Of a DNA stretch of 64,000 nucleotides, positions 13,290 through 24,500 are shown in pieces. Origin of the DNA: Dasyornis broadbenti (lineage: Eukaryota; Chordata; Aves; Passeriformes; Dasyornithidae); NCBI GenBank assembly GCA_013397935.1, contig VZRN01005010.1:2063405-2127404 (forward strand). Reading direction: 5' to 3'. Position 1 is the first letter of the stretch, and every line of letters starts with the position of its first letter. The notes below the pieces were generated by a model, which saw only the letters and a list, made by a program, of their open reading frames with translations, had not been told where the DNA came from and made no database searches. The translations under genes and the position numbers were made by a program.

Positions 13290-15580
13290 CCATTTTTTTT
13301 TTTTTTTCCCCCAGCTACAGCAGAATCAAAATAATCGGGAACGAGGATATTAAGCAGGAGTTACAGCTGTTGAAATTCTAAGAGTGCCACACACACTTAC
13401 TCATTTATCTTTCAAACACAACTCTGTCACACTCCAAGTTTGGCACACCATGCCTAGGGTGGGCCAGATGGCTTTTCTAAAGAACTGCATTTGTTGTAAG
13501 AGAAAAAATAGCTATTTGCTGAAATGATGTTGAAGCCAAAGTTTTACATTGGATGCAATCACAAAACAATCTAATATTCAATATAAAATAAAATAAATTT
13601 ATTGCTTTGATTTCAAATGGAATAAAAAGATTTCAAATGGAAAGAAAATAAACAAAGGCACTTTTATGTCAAGTGGAGAACAATTTATCAAACAAAATGA
13701 AAATACACATCTCTCTGGGTTCTAAACATGATCATGATGGTCATACCGGGACACACAGTCTCACCTTCCTGTTTGTTTTTCATTCCATAAAGTATTTGAG
13801 CTTGCCAACACCTTCTTGTAGTACTACAGCCCCGCTTACAAGGTGATTTGAGGCACTGGTGTACAGTAAAAATGTTCAGTAGTTTGCTTTCTTGGTTTTT
13901 AAATTCACCTGGAAAAGGAGCAATCAATACTTTTTTTGGGGTGGAGGATGAGCAATTAATTCCTGTGTGTGTGTGGCGTACTCAGTGCATAATATACATG
14001 AACTATTCCTATAGTCGCCATAGGAAACTGCTGGCGTGGTGCCTCTGAAGGATAAACTATAACACATCCCAGCTGTAGCCAAACAAATGGCTTTGGCACT
14101 TACCAAAAGATTTCTCCTGATAGAAAATTTATTATTGTCTTTTTTGTTAAGCACAACAAAATGTTATAATGAGGAGCACTGAACAAAATATTAATTAGAA
14201 AATGCTGCATTGGTGCAACACACTCAAAGGAGATGCTATTCAACCACAACAATCTCTTTATTTGGTTATAAAAAAAAGATTAGTCATTAAAATGAAACAA
14301 AAAAGGAAAATAATGTCACTAATATTTAAAAAAAAAAAAAAAATCATGCAGATAACACATTGGTCAAATCCTGAAAAGTGAGGGGAAATTTTTTACAATT
14401 TGTTCCCATGTGCCCCACATTCATCAAGAATTAGTGACAAAAATCCTACTCTAGCTTTGGTGTTGGAGTTGTGGAAGTGAGTTCTTAGCACAACTCTTAA
14501 CACTGCAAGTTTATCTTTCCTTCAAATGGGAAAGGTTCACAACCAGGGTCCACAGAATAACTCTGTGCCTGTATTTGCACCGCTGAAAGCTCATTCATGT
14601 CTGCAGGAGAGGAGTAGAAAGCTTAGAAAGCTTGTTTCTTTCCTTATCCATGAGTGGAACAAAGGCATTTGGAACAAGCCTGGGTCTTGTCTGGTTGAGA
14701 AATATTTGTGCAATGAACAGTTCCTGCAAAGCCTTGTATACCTAATACTATTTTCCAAAGGCCAAATACCAAAATTATTTTGTGTAAATTGGAATGGTAC
14801 AGCCAAACAACGACAGTTGTACACCTTAGCCAGGTACTACAGTCTTGCAACAGTAGCCTGTGAGAACAATTTAAACATGAAAACAGAGGGCACAATAAGT
14901 TCCTTGAATTACTCTAAACTCTGTATATATGTAAAAAATAATATGCTTTTTCTTTAAGGAACTCCTTCAGTAGAATCCTATGCATATGTAAGCATTAAGA
15001 CCAGCCTGTATGCTCACCTTTTGCAGAATCAGGACTACAGCTTTCTAAATCTCAGTAAGAAAATACAGCAAGCAATTGTTTATTATTTCAAACATGTTGT
15101 TAGGGAATAATTGACGTGGATTTAATGAAAAAAATCCTAACAAGATTTATGTGTAGAATTTTCATATGGGCTGTTTAAATAAGTATAATGCAAAAAATTT
15201 GCAATGAAAATGTAAATCAGTCATCATATATTCTGGACACATAAAGAGATGCACTTTGATGCTTATCAAATGCTAGAGAAGAAAGTTAACAACAAAGTGG
15301 CAAAATGTTTAAAAGGATAGCTTATGAAAGTAAATAGTCTCTTACAAAGAAAGACTTGCAGAAACATTTCAGAGAGAGCTGGGGAGGAAAATGGCACATT
15401 TCTAGTATGGCCCTTACAAGAGCTAAATGGGCTTAATTAGTGACGCACAATAATTGCTGTTTGAAGAGCGACATTACATTGTGTGCAAAATACATTAGAA
15501 AATTGCAGGGAAGACTAAAGAAAGTAATTGAATCATAAATACAATAAATACTTTTGGAGTACTGTAATTCTAGCTGGAGT
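13290..15580. other. anonymous AT-rich DNA with one 143-codon frame
   Basis: No repeat family is recognised. A direct repeat of GATTTCAAATGG occurs around 13608-13640. The plus-strand frame at 14526-14957 (143 codons) is among the longest uninterrupted frames in the window, but two minus-strand frames overlap it, it has no recognisable domain, and its composition is like its surroundings. I treat it as probable chance. Confidence 0.5.
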
Positions 15581-15655
15581 GGAATGGAATGGAATGGAAT
15601 GGAATGGAATGGAATGGAATGGAATGGAATGGAATGGAATGGAATGGAATGGAAT
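15581..15655. repeat. (GGAAT)15 microsatellite
   Basis: There are fifteen uninterrupted copies of the pentamer GGAAT (75 bases), preceded by a degenerate copy (GGAGT). Because five is not a multiple of three, the array stays open in several frames on both strands and yields long runs of repeated peptide. These frames are artefacts of the repeat, not genes. Confidence 0.97.
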
Positions 15656-16589
15656 CTTTCAAAGATATCAAGGACGAATGCCAAAGGAAGAAAAGAGCTA
15701 TCAACATGCAAGGAAAAAGCTGATCAAGAAGATACAATTCAGTACTTATTTCCAAGAAGACCTCACCATAAGTAGTTTAGAAGAAAATTTCACTTGGTGC
15801 ATTGTAAGGAATGGTGAGGAAATCCTGTGTGTTTCCTACACCTCTGCAAAGCTTTAGACATCGAATGAATGTATCGGGTGTAAATGCCCTTATTTAAACA
15901 GTCTGAACATACAGATAAATTTTGGTGCTAACTTAAAAAATGGCAGGAATAGTACCTTCCTTACTCTTTTGGAACTCAAAATACTCAGTCCTAAAGGAAA
16001 AGAAGACTTTCCAGGGCTTTAAATAAGATTTTAACTTCTTCCCGCTAATCAAGGTAAGCAAATATCTCTCAGAAAGATTGAAGTCAAAAATAAGCTGTGA
16101 AAGTTTTGACCCATGGCTGAAGCATGTTTAGTATCCTATATAAACATGGCCAGTGGGTATGTTTAATAGAGCATTTTCACAGCTTGGTTTCAGTGGGACA
16201 AGGGGATGTGACTATGAGAGCAGCAATGGGCTATTTTCCCCATTTGAAAGAATTACTCTTTGCTTTACTTTACATGTGGGCCCTAAATACTGTAGGTCTG
16301 AAAATCATCAACATTTCAAGCCCAAGAAACCATGTTGGGGGCTTACCCTGGGAGTCTACAAAGCTTTCCCTTGGATGTGGACCTCTGAAACAAATCCAGA
16401 AAATTAGAATAAAATTCCTTTTCCACTTTGTAACCTCTCTGTGTCCTTTAAAGTGGCTTTTTTTGAGCTGAAAATCCCCTGAAACTTCAAGCAAGAAATG
16501 GCTTCACCATTATTTGACTCATGGTGAGTCAAGGCATAGAATGGAATGGAACAGAACAGGACAGTTATGTTATTCCCAGAGCTCTGCAC
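15656..16589. other. anonymous DNA with a degenerate GGAAT relic
   Basis: No gene is recognised. At 16538-16562 there is a short degenerate run of the same pentamer theme (GAATGGAATGGAACAGAACAG), about 0.9 kb from the perfect array. Several overlapping frames of 60-115 codons occur on both strands near 16124-16494, without recognisable domains. Confidence 0.5.
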
Positions 16590-16815
16590 GACAAATTACG
16601 ACCCAGGTCTGAGGGCTCCAGCCCAGAGAGCAGCTCTCTGCAGCGCAGGTCCCAGCCCCACCCAGGAGACAGGGGCAGAGATGGGCACGCCTACAGCAGG
16701 GCTCAGGCAGGGACTGAAGGTCCCAGGCTGAGCTGGAACACGTCCCATGGACCCTTGGCAGGAGATGGGGAGTGCAGGTCCCAAGGGAGGAAGACCCCCA
16801 CCCCCAGAACCCTGA
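16590..16815. other. GC-rich patch of unknown origin
   Basis: About 225 bases rich in G and C stand out sharply from the AT-rich surroundings, with repeated short motifs (CAGGTCCCA occurs near 16645 and 16774; CCCAGG and CAGGGCT variants recur). Frames are open on both strands across it only because stop codons are rare in GC-rich DNA. It could be a decayed LTR, a minisatellite remnant or a small CpG-island remnant. I cannot assign it. Confidence 0.4.
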
Positions 16816-17422
16816 CAGAAGTAGACTTACACTACTCTTATGCTCAGTTTAAGAGATTGGTGGTTGCCCACTTTGGAGAAAGAATATTGGGCCAGATGGA
16901 CTTTCCCTTTGAGAGAGTGCTGCTGTTCTGGCTCTTGTGGTTTAGTATGTTTTTCCACGGAAAACAGCTCACACGTTTCTAAACATGAATATGAGGAAAA
17001 AAAAAAATCCATGGGTAATGAACAAGTATTGCTCACCTCTAAAAGATTTTTAAACTTTTAGTTCAGGAGCAAGTCCTGCTTGAGATGTGGGGTTTTGCCA
17101 TCCTGAGGAAACCTAAAGAAACTGAATGAGTACAGAAGACTTCCAAAGGCTGCACTCCACCCACACCTGCTGTTTGCAAATTTGCACAGATGGTCAAGTG
17201 ATCTCAAGACGATCCACAGCTCTCAGCCCTGTCAGAAGGTACATACCTTTTTCGTATAAGGTGACAGAGGCAATGCCTAGGCTGGGACACAGTTATGGGT
17301 ACTCAATCCCTTCTGGTAGTGTAGGGCCGGGAGGAAATGTCATCAGATTAACCCAGCACATATTGGTAGGGAAATGAGGGAGGAGAAGAAGAAAGGAAAG
17401 GATGTGAAGGGAAGGAATAATT

Positions 17423-18060
17423 CACCTGGAAAGGGCCTATAACAATCATCTAGTCTAACTGGCAGACTACTTCAAAGATGACCAAATGTTAGAGCATGGT
17501 ATTAAGGGCATTGTCCAAATGCCTCTTAAACACTGACGGGCAGAGGGCATTGACCACCTGCAAACTTTCTGCAAAGCCTGACCTCACTTACAAAGATCAT
17601 GCAATTCATATTTCCTCCTTACTTCCAAGAGGAGATCCTCATTCAGCCAACTGGTCTTCTGACACACTTTCTCGACTTAGGCCACAACAGGATTGCCTGT
17701 TGAAAGGTAGTTCTTCAAAACTGACCACCACACATGGACACCTTAGCCCACAAAAGCAGTTTCCCAGGGGACACTGCTAACTAGCTCTCTGACCAGCTTC
17801 AAGTTTACTCTCTTGAAAGCCAAGACAGCAATTCTGATGACCTTTTTGCTTATCACACCAAAAACTCTAAATTCAACCATCTCAGGATGACTGTGACTAA
17901 GAGCACCACCTACCGTTACATCTCCCACGAGTCCTTCTCTACTCGTAAGAATCTAGTCTATGAGGGCATCTTTCCATGCTGGCTTACTGACTGCTTGGGA
18001 CAAGAAACTACCTTCCACAAACTTGAGGAATTACAGATCACTTATTCATGGCAGTAGGTT
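17423..18060 (-). mobile_element. CR1 LINE with internal deletion: endonuclease end of ORF2 joined to the 3' end
   Basis: On the minus strand, 18060 to about 17563 translates with several disruptions to the C-terminal end of the CR1 ORF2 endonuclease and the linker to the reverse transcriptase. I can read FVEGSFLSQAVSKP, then GDVTVGGALSHSHPEMVEF (family pattern V-GG-LG-SDHEMVEF), then LVSSVPWET, then WLNEDLLLEVRRK. The reverse-transcriptase domain is absent. At about 17558-17562 the sequence jumps to the CR1 3' end (TTTAAGAGGCATTTGGACA on the minus strand), which ends near 17423. The open frame at 17743-17928 is this relic, not a host gene. It is inactive. Confidence 0.9.
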
Positions 18061-20164
18061 TATTTCTATTTTCCATCCTGTGTTTAAATTACTTATAATG
18101 ATATACATTATTAACTCCAAAATTTATCAGGTGACACCTTATGAGGTGGATCATCTACTCTCCTGAATTGTTTTTTCAATCTACACAAATAAAATAGTCC
18201 TCTCTGAATTTATCCTATCTGCAGGTTCAGCAGAAAATATTTAATGCAGATTTGAATTCAACTACTTCTTTCTGTTGTTCTGCTTTCCAATGAATTTTGC
18301 ATTCTTCAGCTGTTTGCACAGGTCCTTTCAATGGGAATGAAGAAGAATTACATAGAAAGCATTTGAACTTTCAAAGGCCTCATTATTCTTCAGTGGTCAA
18401 ACCGAAGTTGACTCTTCAGAGTCCTTGGTATGCCTCTGTGCTTTCTTATTCAAAATCCCCATGCCAGGGTCAGGGTGTAGAGACTAGATACCTAGAAAGA
18501 CTCATTTAAAATTTCCCTCTAAAAATTACTTGTACTTTCATAATCTTCCCAGCCTTACAGCCCTGTCCAGCTGAGAAACAATGCCTGTATAGTGAATTGA
18601 AGTATACTAGCAATAGGTTTGTTTTCACATTTATCCTCCTAGGGGGTCTTACCAGTAAACTATAGGAGCCTAGTGCTCCTCAAGTGAAATGCTGAAAGCA
18701 AAAGGAATGCTGAGGCCCTACCAGTCTCAGGAGTTTGGCATCTAAGATTGAGTTCTATTTTAGAGCAGGATTTTGGACTTGTATTTCCTGCTTCCAAGCA
18801 GATTTCTCATGAACAGCTAGCCCCATGTTCTCTCTGAATTAATATTTATTTGTTTTCTGCAGAATGGAAGAGCAGAAATGGGAGAGAAAATAATGCTTAT
18901 GAATACTGTATAGCTGAAGAGAAGACTAAAGCATTACTCTGGAAGATGAAAGACTTACATTAAAATTCTCTTTCTAAATCAGTGAGAGAATGGACTTGAA
19001 CTTGGGAAAGCATTTGGGTTTGGCTATTAAACTTCAAAATCAACTATTGACATGGCTTCATTTCTAATCTTGAATAAGTCCCAGTTACCTTCTGTCTGCC
19101 CTTCAACTAATGTCTGCTGGCAAAATATGTTTCCCTTTCAACAATCAATCTCAAGCTGCTCTTTCTGAGCAGGCAGTTCTCTGGTCCTTTTGTGAGTGGA
19201 AGAGCTTCACCCAAAACAAGGTAAATGCCCTAAATCCAAGCATAAGCATACTGGGACATGGGATAGAAGGAGAAGTTTCTTAACTGAAGATCTAAACAAC
19301 CAGTCTATGGGGACAGTTTACCATTCTTACTGTGCCTCAAAACAGAGTTTCAAAGTGGGGATTATCTAAAAGGTATCTGCTTGAAGCTGAACAAAGCGAG
19401 CAGTTCCTTATCAGCATGCATCTCTCAGAGGAGAAAGTTTTACAGAAGGGCCAAATCAACTCAGCAGCAGCTAGTTTCAATCTGACTGTACTAGCCAGCT
19501 GTCTCTGCAGCATGTCCATGGATAAAGTAAGCAAGCAAGAAAAGTCTTCTGAGCAAGCAATTATCACCCAGAGGCTAAATCTCCACAACAAGGCCAAACT
19601 CACTGACTGTTATCTCAGGGAGATCAAGACTGGCCGCCAGTATAATCCAATTGTTATTGTTCTGGTGGATGTGTTGTGATTGACCTGCACGTGTATGAGC
19701 AGCCCAAAGACACCTGTTCCTGTCAAGTTCACAGAGGACAGATAATGTAAACTGCTCAGTGGTAGTCAGAGGCTTTAGAGGTGAAGTGCTGGTGCACTGT
19801 CCAGCTCTGAGACATCAGCTTTGTTACTTTGAATCTGTCCAGCTCGCTGTACAATAGGCATTGTGCTAGCGGGCAGCTGTGAAATGAGCTCTACATTCCT
19901 CTGTGGCCAACTATAACAGCGCTAACTGTTCTGTGTTGCCATGGCTAGTTCATTTGGACACTTGGACCATGTTAGCTTTCTGCCACAAGATACTCTAGAG
20001 ATGACCCTTATATAAGTAACTAAAGGTAGAGTTTGCCTAAATGTGTATATTTCAGGAAAAAAATAATTAGATATACATATTTAAATTATTATAAGTAACC
20101 GTATAGTATATAACAATATAATACTAAGTAAGAATACATTCTTATATGTTTTATATATTAAGTA
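18061..20164. other. anonymous DNA between two CR1 copies
   Basis: No repeat or gene is recognised. A plus-strand frame of 115 codons (19332-19679) overlaps a minus-strand frame of 88 codons (19337-19603). Neither has a recognisable domain. The end of the interval (20080-20160) is a strongly AT-rich run. Confidence 0.5.
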
Positions 20165-20882
20165 ATTTGATGTCCTTCTATGATTAGATCACTTGCCTAG
20201 TGGATGAAGAAAAGACAGTGGATGCAGTGTTTTTGAGTTTGATACTGTCCCTCCCAGCATCCTCTGGACATGTTGTCCAACTGTGAGATGAGCATGTAGA
20301 TGGTACACGGGGTGAGGAACTGGCTGAAGGGCAGGGCTCAGTGAGTTGCAACGAATGAGGCCACACCTGGCTGGTGGTCAGCGATGTTCCCTGGGGCTCA
20401 TTGTGGTTCTTTGCCTCACCATTTGGAAAGTATATTAAGGTACATGAGCACGTCCTGAGAAGGGCACCAAGGCTGGAGAAGGAGCCAGCAGGAATGTCCT
20501 CTGAGGAGTGGCTGAGGACTCTGGGCTTGTCTGGTTTGGAGAGGAGGAGGGTGAGGGATGACCTTACAGTTCCCTACAGCTTCCTGAGAAGGGAAGGCAG
20601 AGAGGGAGGTGCTGAGCTCTTCTCCCTGGTACCCAGTGCCAGGTCATGTGGGAATGGCTCAAAGTTGCATCCATCAGATCAGATTTGGACTTGATGTGAG
20701 GAAATGTTTCTTTATTCAGAGGGTGGTGAAACCTTGCAAGATCTCTTGTAGAAGTGGTCTATGCTTCATGCCTGTTAGTGTTTAAGAGGTGTTTGGAAAG
20801 TGTCCTTAATGTCATGCTGAAACTTTTGGACAGCCTTGAAGTCAGGCAGTTGAATTAGATGACTGCTGTAGATCCCTCCCAA
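20165..20882 (+). mobile_element. CR1 LINE with internal deletion: reverse-transcriptase fragment joined to the 3' UTR
   Basis: From about 20165 to 20405 the plus strand encodes a damaged piece of the CR1 reverse transcriptase. I read LVDEEKTVDAVF (family pattern LVDEGKAVDVVYLD) and, after a frame change and a stop, WLVVSDVPWGSL (family pattern W-PVTSGVPQGSVLG). The rest of the reverse-transcriptase domain is missing. By about 20455 the sequence is CR1 3' untranslated region (GGAGTGGCTGAGGACTCTGG; GAGGAGGGTGAGGGATGACC). The 3' end near 20750-20880 (GTTTAAGAGGTGTTTGGAAA) belongs to the same subfamily as the inverted copy at 17.4 kb. It is a non-functional relic. Confidence 0.9.
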
Positions 20883-20884
20883 AT

Positions 20885-21504
20885 CTCTCTCCTCTCCTCT
20901 CCTCTCCTCTCCTCTCCTCTCNNNNNNNNNNNNNNNNNNNNNNNNNNNNNNNNNNNNNNNNNNNNNNNNNNNNNNNNNNNNNNNNNNNNNNNNNNNNNNN
21001 NNNNNNNNNNNNNNNNNNNNNNNNNNNNNNNNNNNNNNNNNNNNNNNNNNNNNNNNNNNNNNNNNNNNNNNNNNNNNNNNNNNNNNNNNNNNNNNNNNNN
21101 NNNNNNNNNNNNNNNNNNNNNNNNNNNNNNNNNNNNNNNNNNNNNNNNNNNNNNNNNNNNNNNNNNNNNNNNNNNNNNNNNNNNNNNNNNNNNNNNNNNN
21201 NNNNNNNNNNNNNNNNNNNNNNNNNNNNNNNNNNNNNNNNNNNNNNNNNNNNNNNNNNNNNNNNNNNNNNNNNNNNNNNNNNNNNNNNNNNNNNNNNNNN
21301 NNNNNNNNNNNNNNNNNNNNNNNNNNNNNNNNNNNNNNNNNNNNNNNNNNNNNNNNNNNNNNNNNNNNNNNNNNNNNNNNNNNNNNNNNNNNNNNNNNNN
21401 NNNNNNNNNNNNNNNNNNNNNNNNNNNNNNNNNNNNNNNNNNNNNNNTCTCCTCTCCTCTCCTCGAGTCTCCTCTCCTCTCCTCGAGTCTCCTCGAGTCT
21501 CCTC
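20885..21504. repeat. (CTCCT)n array interrupted by an assembly gap
   Basis: The CR1 3' end runs directly into repeats of CTCCT (20885-20921). A block of 526 Ns (20922-21447) follows, and the array resumes at 21448-21504. On the right side three copies carry CTCGAG in place of the pure C/T unit, so the array is not homogeneous. The gap size may be an estimate or a true count; the sequence does not say. The two long frames reported across the Ns are artefacts. Confidence 0.95.
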
Positions 21505-24500
21505 TTAAATATTTTCACTTTTTCCAAATGATTAATGGCAAAATAGCATTTAGACATACTGAAATAATTTCAACTAGTTGAAAACTATTCTCAAAACTAT
21601 TCTCCTTTGAATATTGGGCTCAGGTGTGGGATGCATGTCCCCCTTCCAAGAGTCGGCCATCGTTCAGAGGTTTAGATTGAGTTCAGCTGCCACTGGTGTC
21701 GTCAGGCATCTGAGTGCAGTTGGGACTTGGCTGAAAATCAGATATTTGTGAATAACTATATTACTCATCTCTCAGATAGAAATCTGTTATCAGTACAAAT
21801 GAACCATCGCAATCTTCCATAATTTTGCATAAAATTTTGTGAATCTGTAACTCCTCGCATTAAGTCCAATTTGTTTGAAAGAGGCTTGAGAGTTCAATGA
21901 GAGAGCCTGGAAGGTGGATAGTGAGAGTCATTACAAAAATCTTTCTTTCATGAAAAGTTGTGGGGGTTTTGCAGTTTTTTTTTAGATTTGAGAGAGTCCA
22001 CGTATTGATGTATGCTTATCTTGGATATTAGTTTGACAGATGATTCTTTCATTTTTATTCCAGTTTCTGGCCTCCTTTGTTACTAAACTCTACCCTGTCT
22101 CATAAGAAATGTTGTCACTTAGAAAATAGGAAGTCTATCTGTTATTTTTCATCCATAACACCTTGGAGATTTAGATCCCGTATGAAGAATTCATTTCAGT
22201 GTAATCACTGGGTGTCATTGCTCGTTTCCAACTGCTAAACCAGTAAGAACCAGTAAGAACCAGTAAGAACGGACTGACTGGCCTTACTAGTATAGCAGTA
22301 AGGCCAGTCAGTCCCACCTACAGAGGGGAATGGAGGGATGTGATTAGGAATGGAAGAACAAATGAACTCCACCATCCAGGAAGTATAATGATGATACTCC
22401 TGGCATGGCTTCATGGCAGTCATAATAGTCCTGACATCATACAACGCAGGACATGGCTCTGCTGAACGCTGCGTTATGGTTTCACCTAAATAGGACACAT
22501 GGAGAAGCCGGATAAGGCATTTGCAGAGTGCACTCTTTGCTGTTAAAGTTCATGTAAAAAGTAAGATGGGCTGTTTTGTGTTACACTCATAATGGTTTCA
22601 TTTTTACTATAAAAATAAAAGGGGAAGTGGGGAGGGATGAGTTTCTTCACTACTTCTGTCACTTTAATGTCCTTATCCTTCAGAGAAATATTTCACTTTC
22701 CCTGCTCACACTATGCTCTACATTTATGCATAATGTGTCACAAGGTCTTTATTTGACTTTTTATACCTCCAACCACATATTTAATATTAAAAAGGGTTTT
22801 TCTTTGACAATGCTAGCAAAAAAAGAAAATACAGCTTAAAGGTCTTAAGTCAAATCATTTTATGAATTAGAGACAAAGCAAAAGCAGCAAAGAGAATGGA
22901 AGTGATTTTTCAACTAAGCAGAAACAAGGTAAGTGTTTGAATACTATGGTCCTTATCCAAGATTTATTAGTTTGGTTCCATCAGCTTTAACAGAGCTAGA
23001 TCACTTTACACTATTCAATTGTATAACATAAATAACATTAATAGTCCTTTTTTATTTTTCTAAAGTTTGTGAGGAGTCATACATTGAACCAAGATGTGGA
23101 CAGTCACCTTTCAGGTCTTCCATTTTAGGAAAAGAGGGAAGAAATAATATGGAATGCAGATAATGGCTTTAATTCTTATTTATAGCTGGAAATATATCTC
23201 ATTGCTGACTACAACATGGTTAATGCTGAGCTGTGATATTGTACTTTGCTGGTACACTTTATTGAAACTATCACTAGTACATAAGACTTATTGATAGAAT
23301 TAGTCACAGAAGTAAAAAAAAAAAAAAAATGAAATGTCAATTTTTTAGCAAGGAAAGGATTACAACAGACATAAGAATTTTTAGAATACACACTTCACTG
23401 CTTTATACAAGAAGAAACTGCCTTAGGCAGATCCATGTAATTTAACTCAACACTTCCATTATCTATAAAAGAGTTTGATCTCAAGATTGGTGAACAAAAA
23501 TTACAACATTTACACTACTCAGCAACTGAAAGAGCAAATCTGTTATCATGCATTTTGCTAACTCCCAGACACTCATTTCCTCAATAAAAATTATCAAAGT
23601 ACCCATAAATCAAAACCCAAAGAAACTCTAAATAGTTATAGGATTATTAGGATTTGCCCAAGGATAATTTTAAAATCAGCACGATGAATTGTCAGATCTT
23701 CTGAATGCAGCTTACTTCAGGCAAAAACTATCAAATACTGCTATGTAAAGAAAACACAAACTATAATGTCTATAGGGCACCAATAATAGGAACTGATATT
23801 TAAATAGTAACATATATATATATCATATATAATATAATTTAATTTTACAAACGCACGTGTAGTTTAATAACTATTTGGAAAGACTCAGTCTTGGCCCTTA
23901 CACATTTCAGCATATTTTCAAAAATATAGATTCCCAGATATAGAGATCTATACTTTTACTTAGGGTCACAGATAGATTATACTTTCAATGCTGATATTTC
24001 CTGCAGAGTTGGCAGATCAGTTCAGTACCTATAAATCAAGGGGGTTTTTTCAGGTTTTTTTAATATGAAGACATGCTGTCATCTTTGCAGATACTAGTAT
24101 GTAAAAGATTCTGAGATTAATCCAGATAAAAATTAACATACCATGGGATCATAATTCTCTCCATAACTGCTGTTCTACTGAACAGGAATTCTGTGATAGG
24201 TTTAGAGCAGCTACCTGAAACAATATTTTTCCTTTAGTTCACCTCACAGACTCTGCATTGCTCCCCCTTTTTGCAGAATCTAAATCCAAAGACAATGAAA
24301 GTCAAAGAAAACCTTCTCTTTCACTTTAACAGGCATGAATTTATGTGGGTTTTTTTTTTTCTTTTCCTTTTTGCTATTTTATCTACTATAAATGTTTGGG
24401 TGTTTATTGTAATAATTTACAAAATTAATAAATTTAATAAATTTAGTAAGAATAGCAGTGACAACACTGTGCTGAAACACAGACCGTACAATAAATACAT

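Noticed and set aside
15433..15857. Long opposing frames with repeated peptide text over the GGAAT array
   Set aside because: A pentamer array without stops stays open in several frames; the peptides are pure repeat products.
16521..16982. 153-codon plus-strand frame
   Set aside because: It is created by the stop-poor GC-rich patch and crosses from one sequence type to another without any coding signal.
20775..21581. Frames of 240 and 260 codons across the N block
   Set aside because: Most of their length is unknown bases; the rest is (CTCCT)n or its complement.
22271..22314. MicroRNA precursor
   Set aside because: The total hairpin is only 44 bases with an 18-bp stem, below the usual size of a precursor, and no extended flanking stem pairs.
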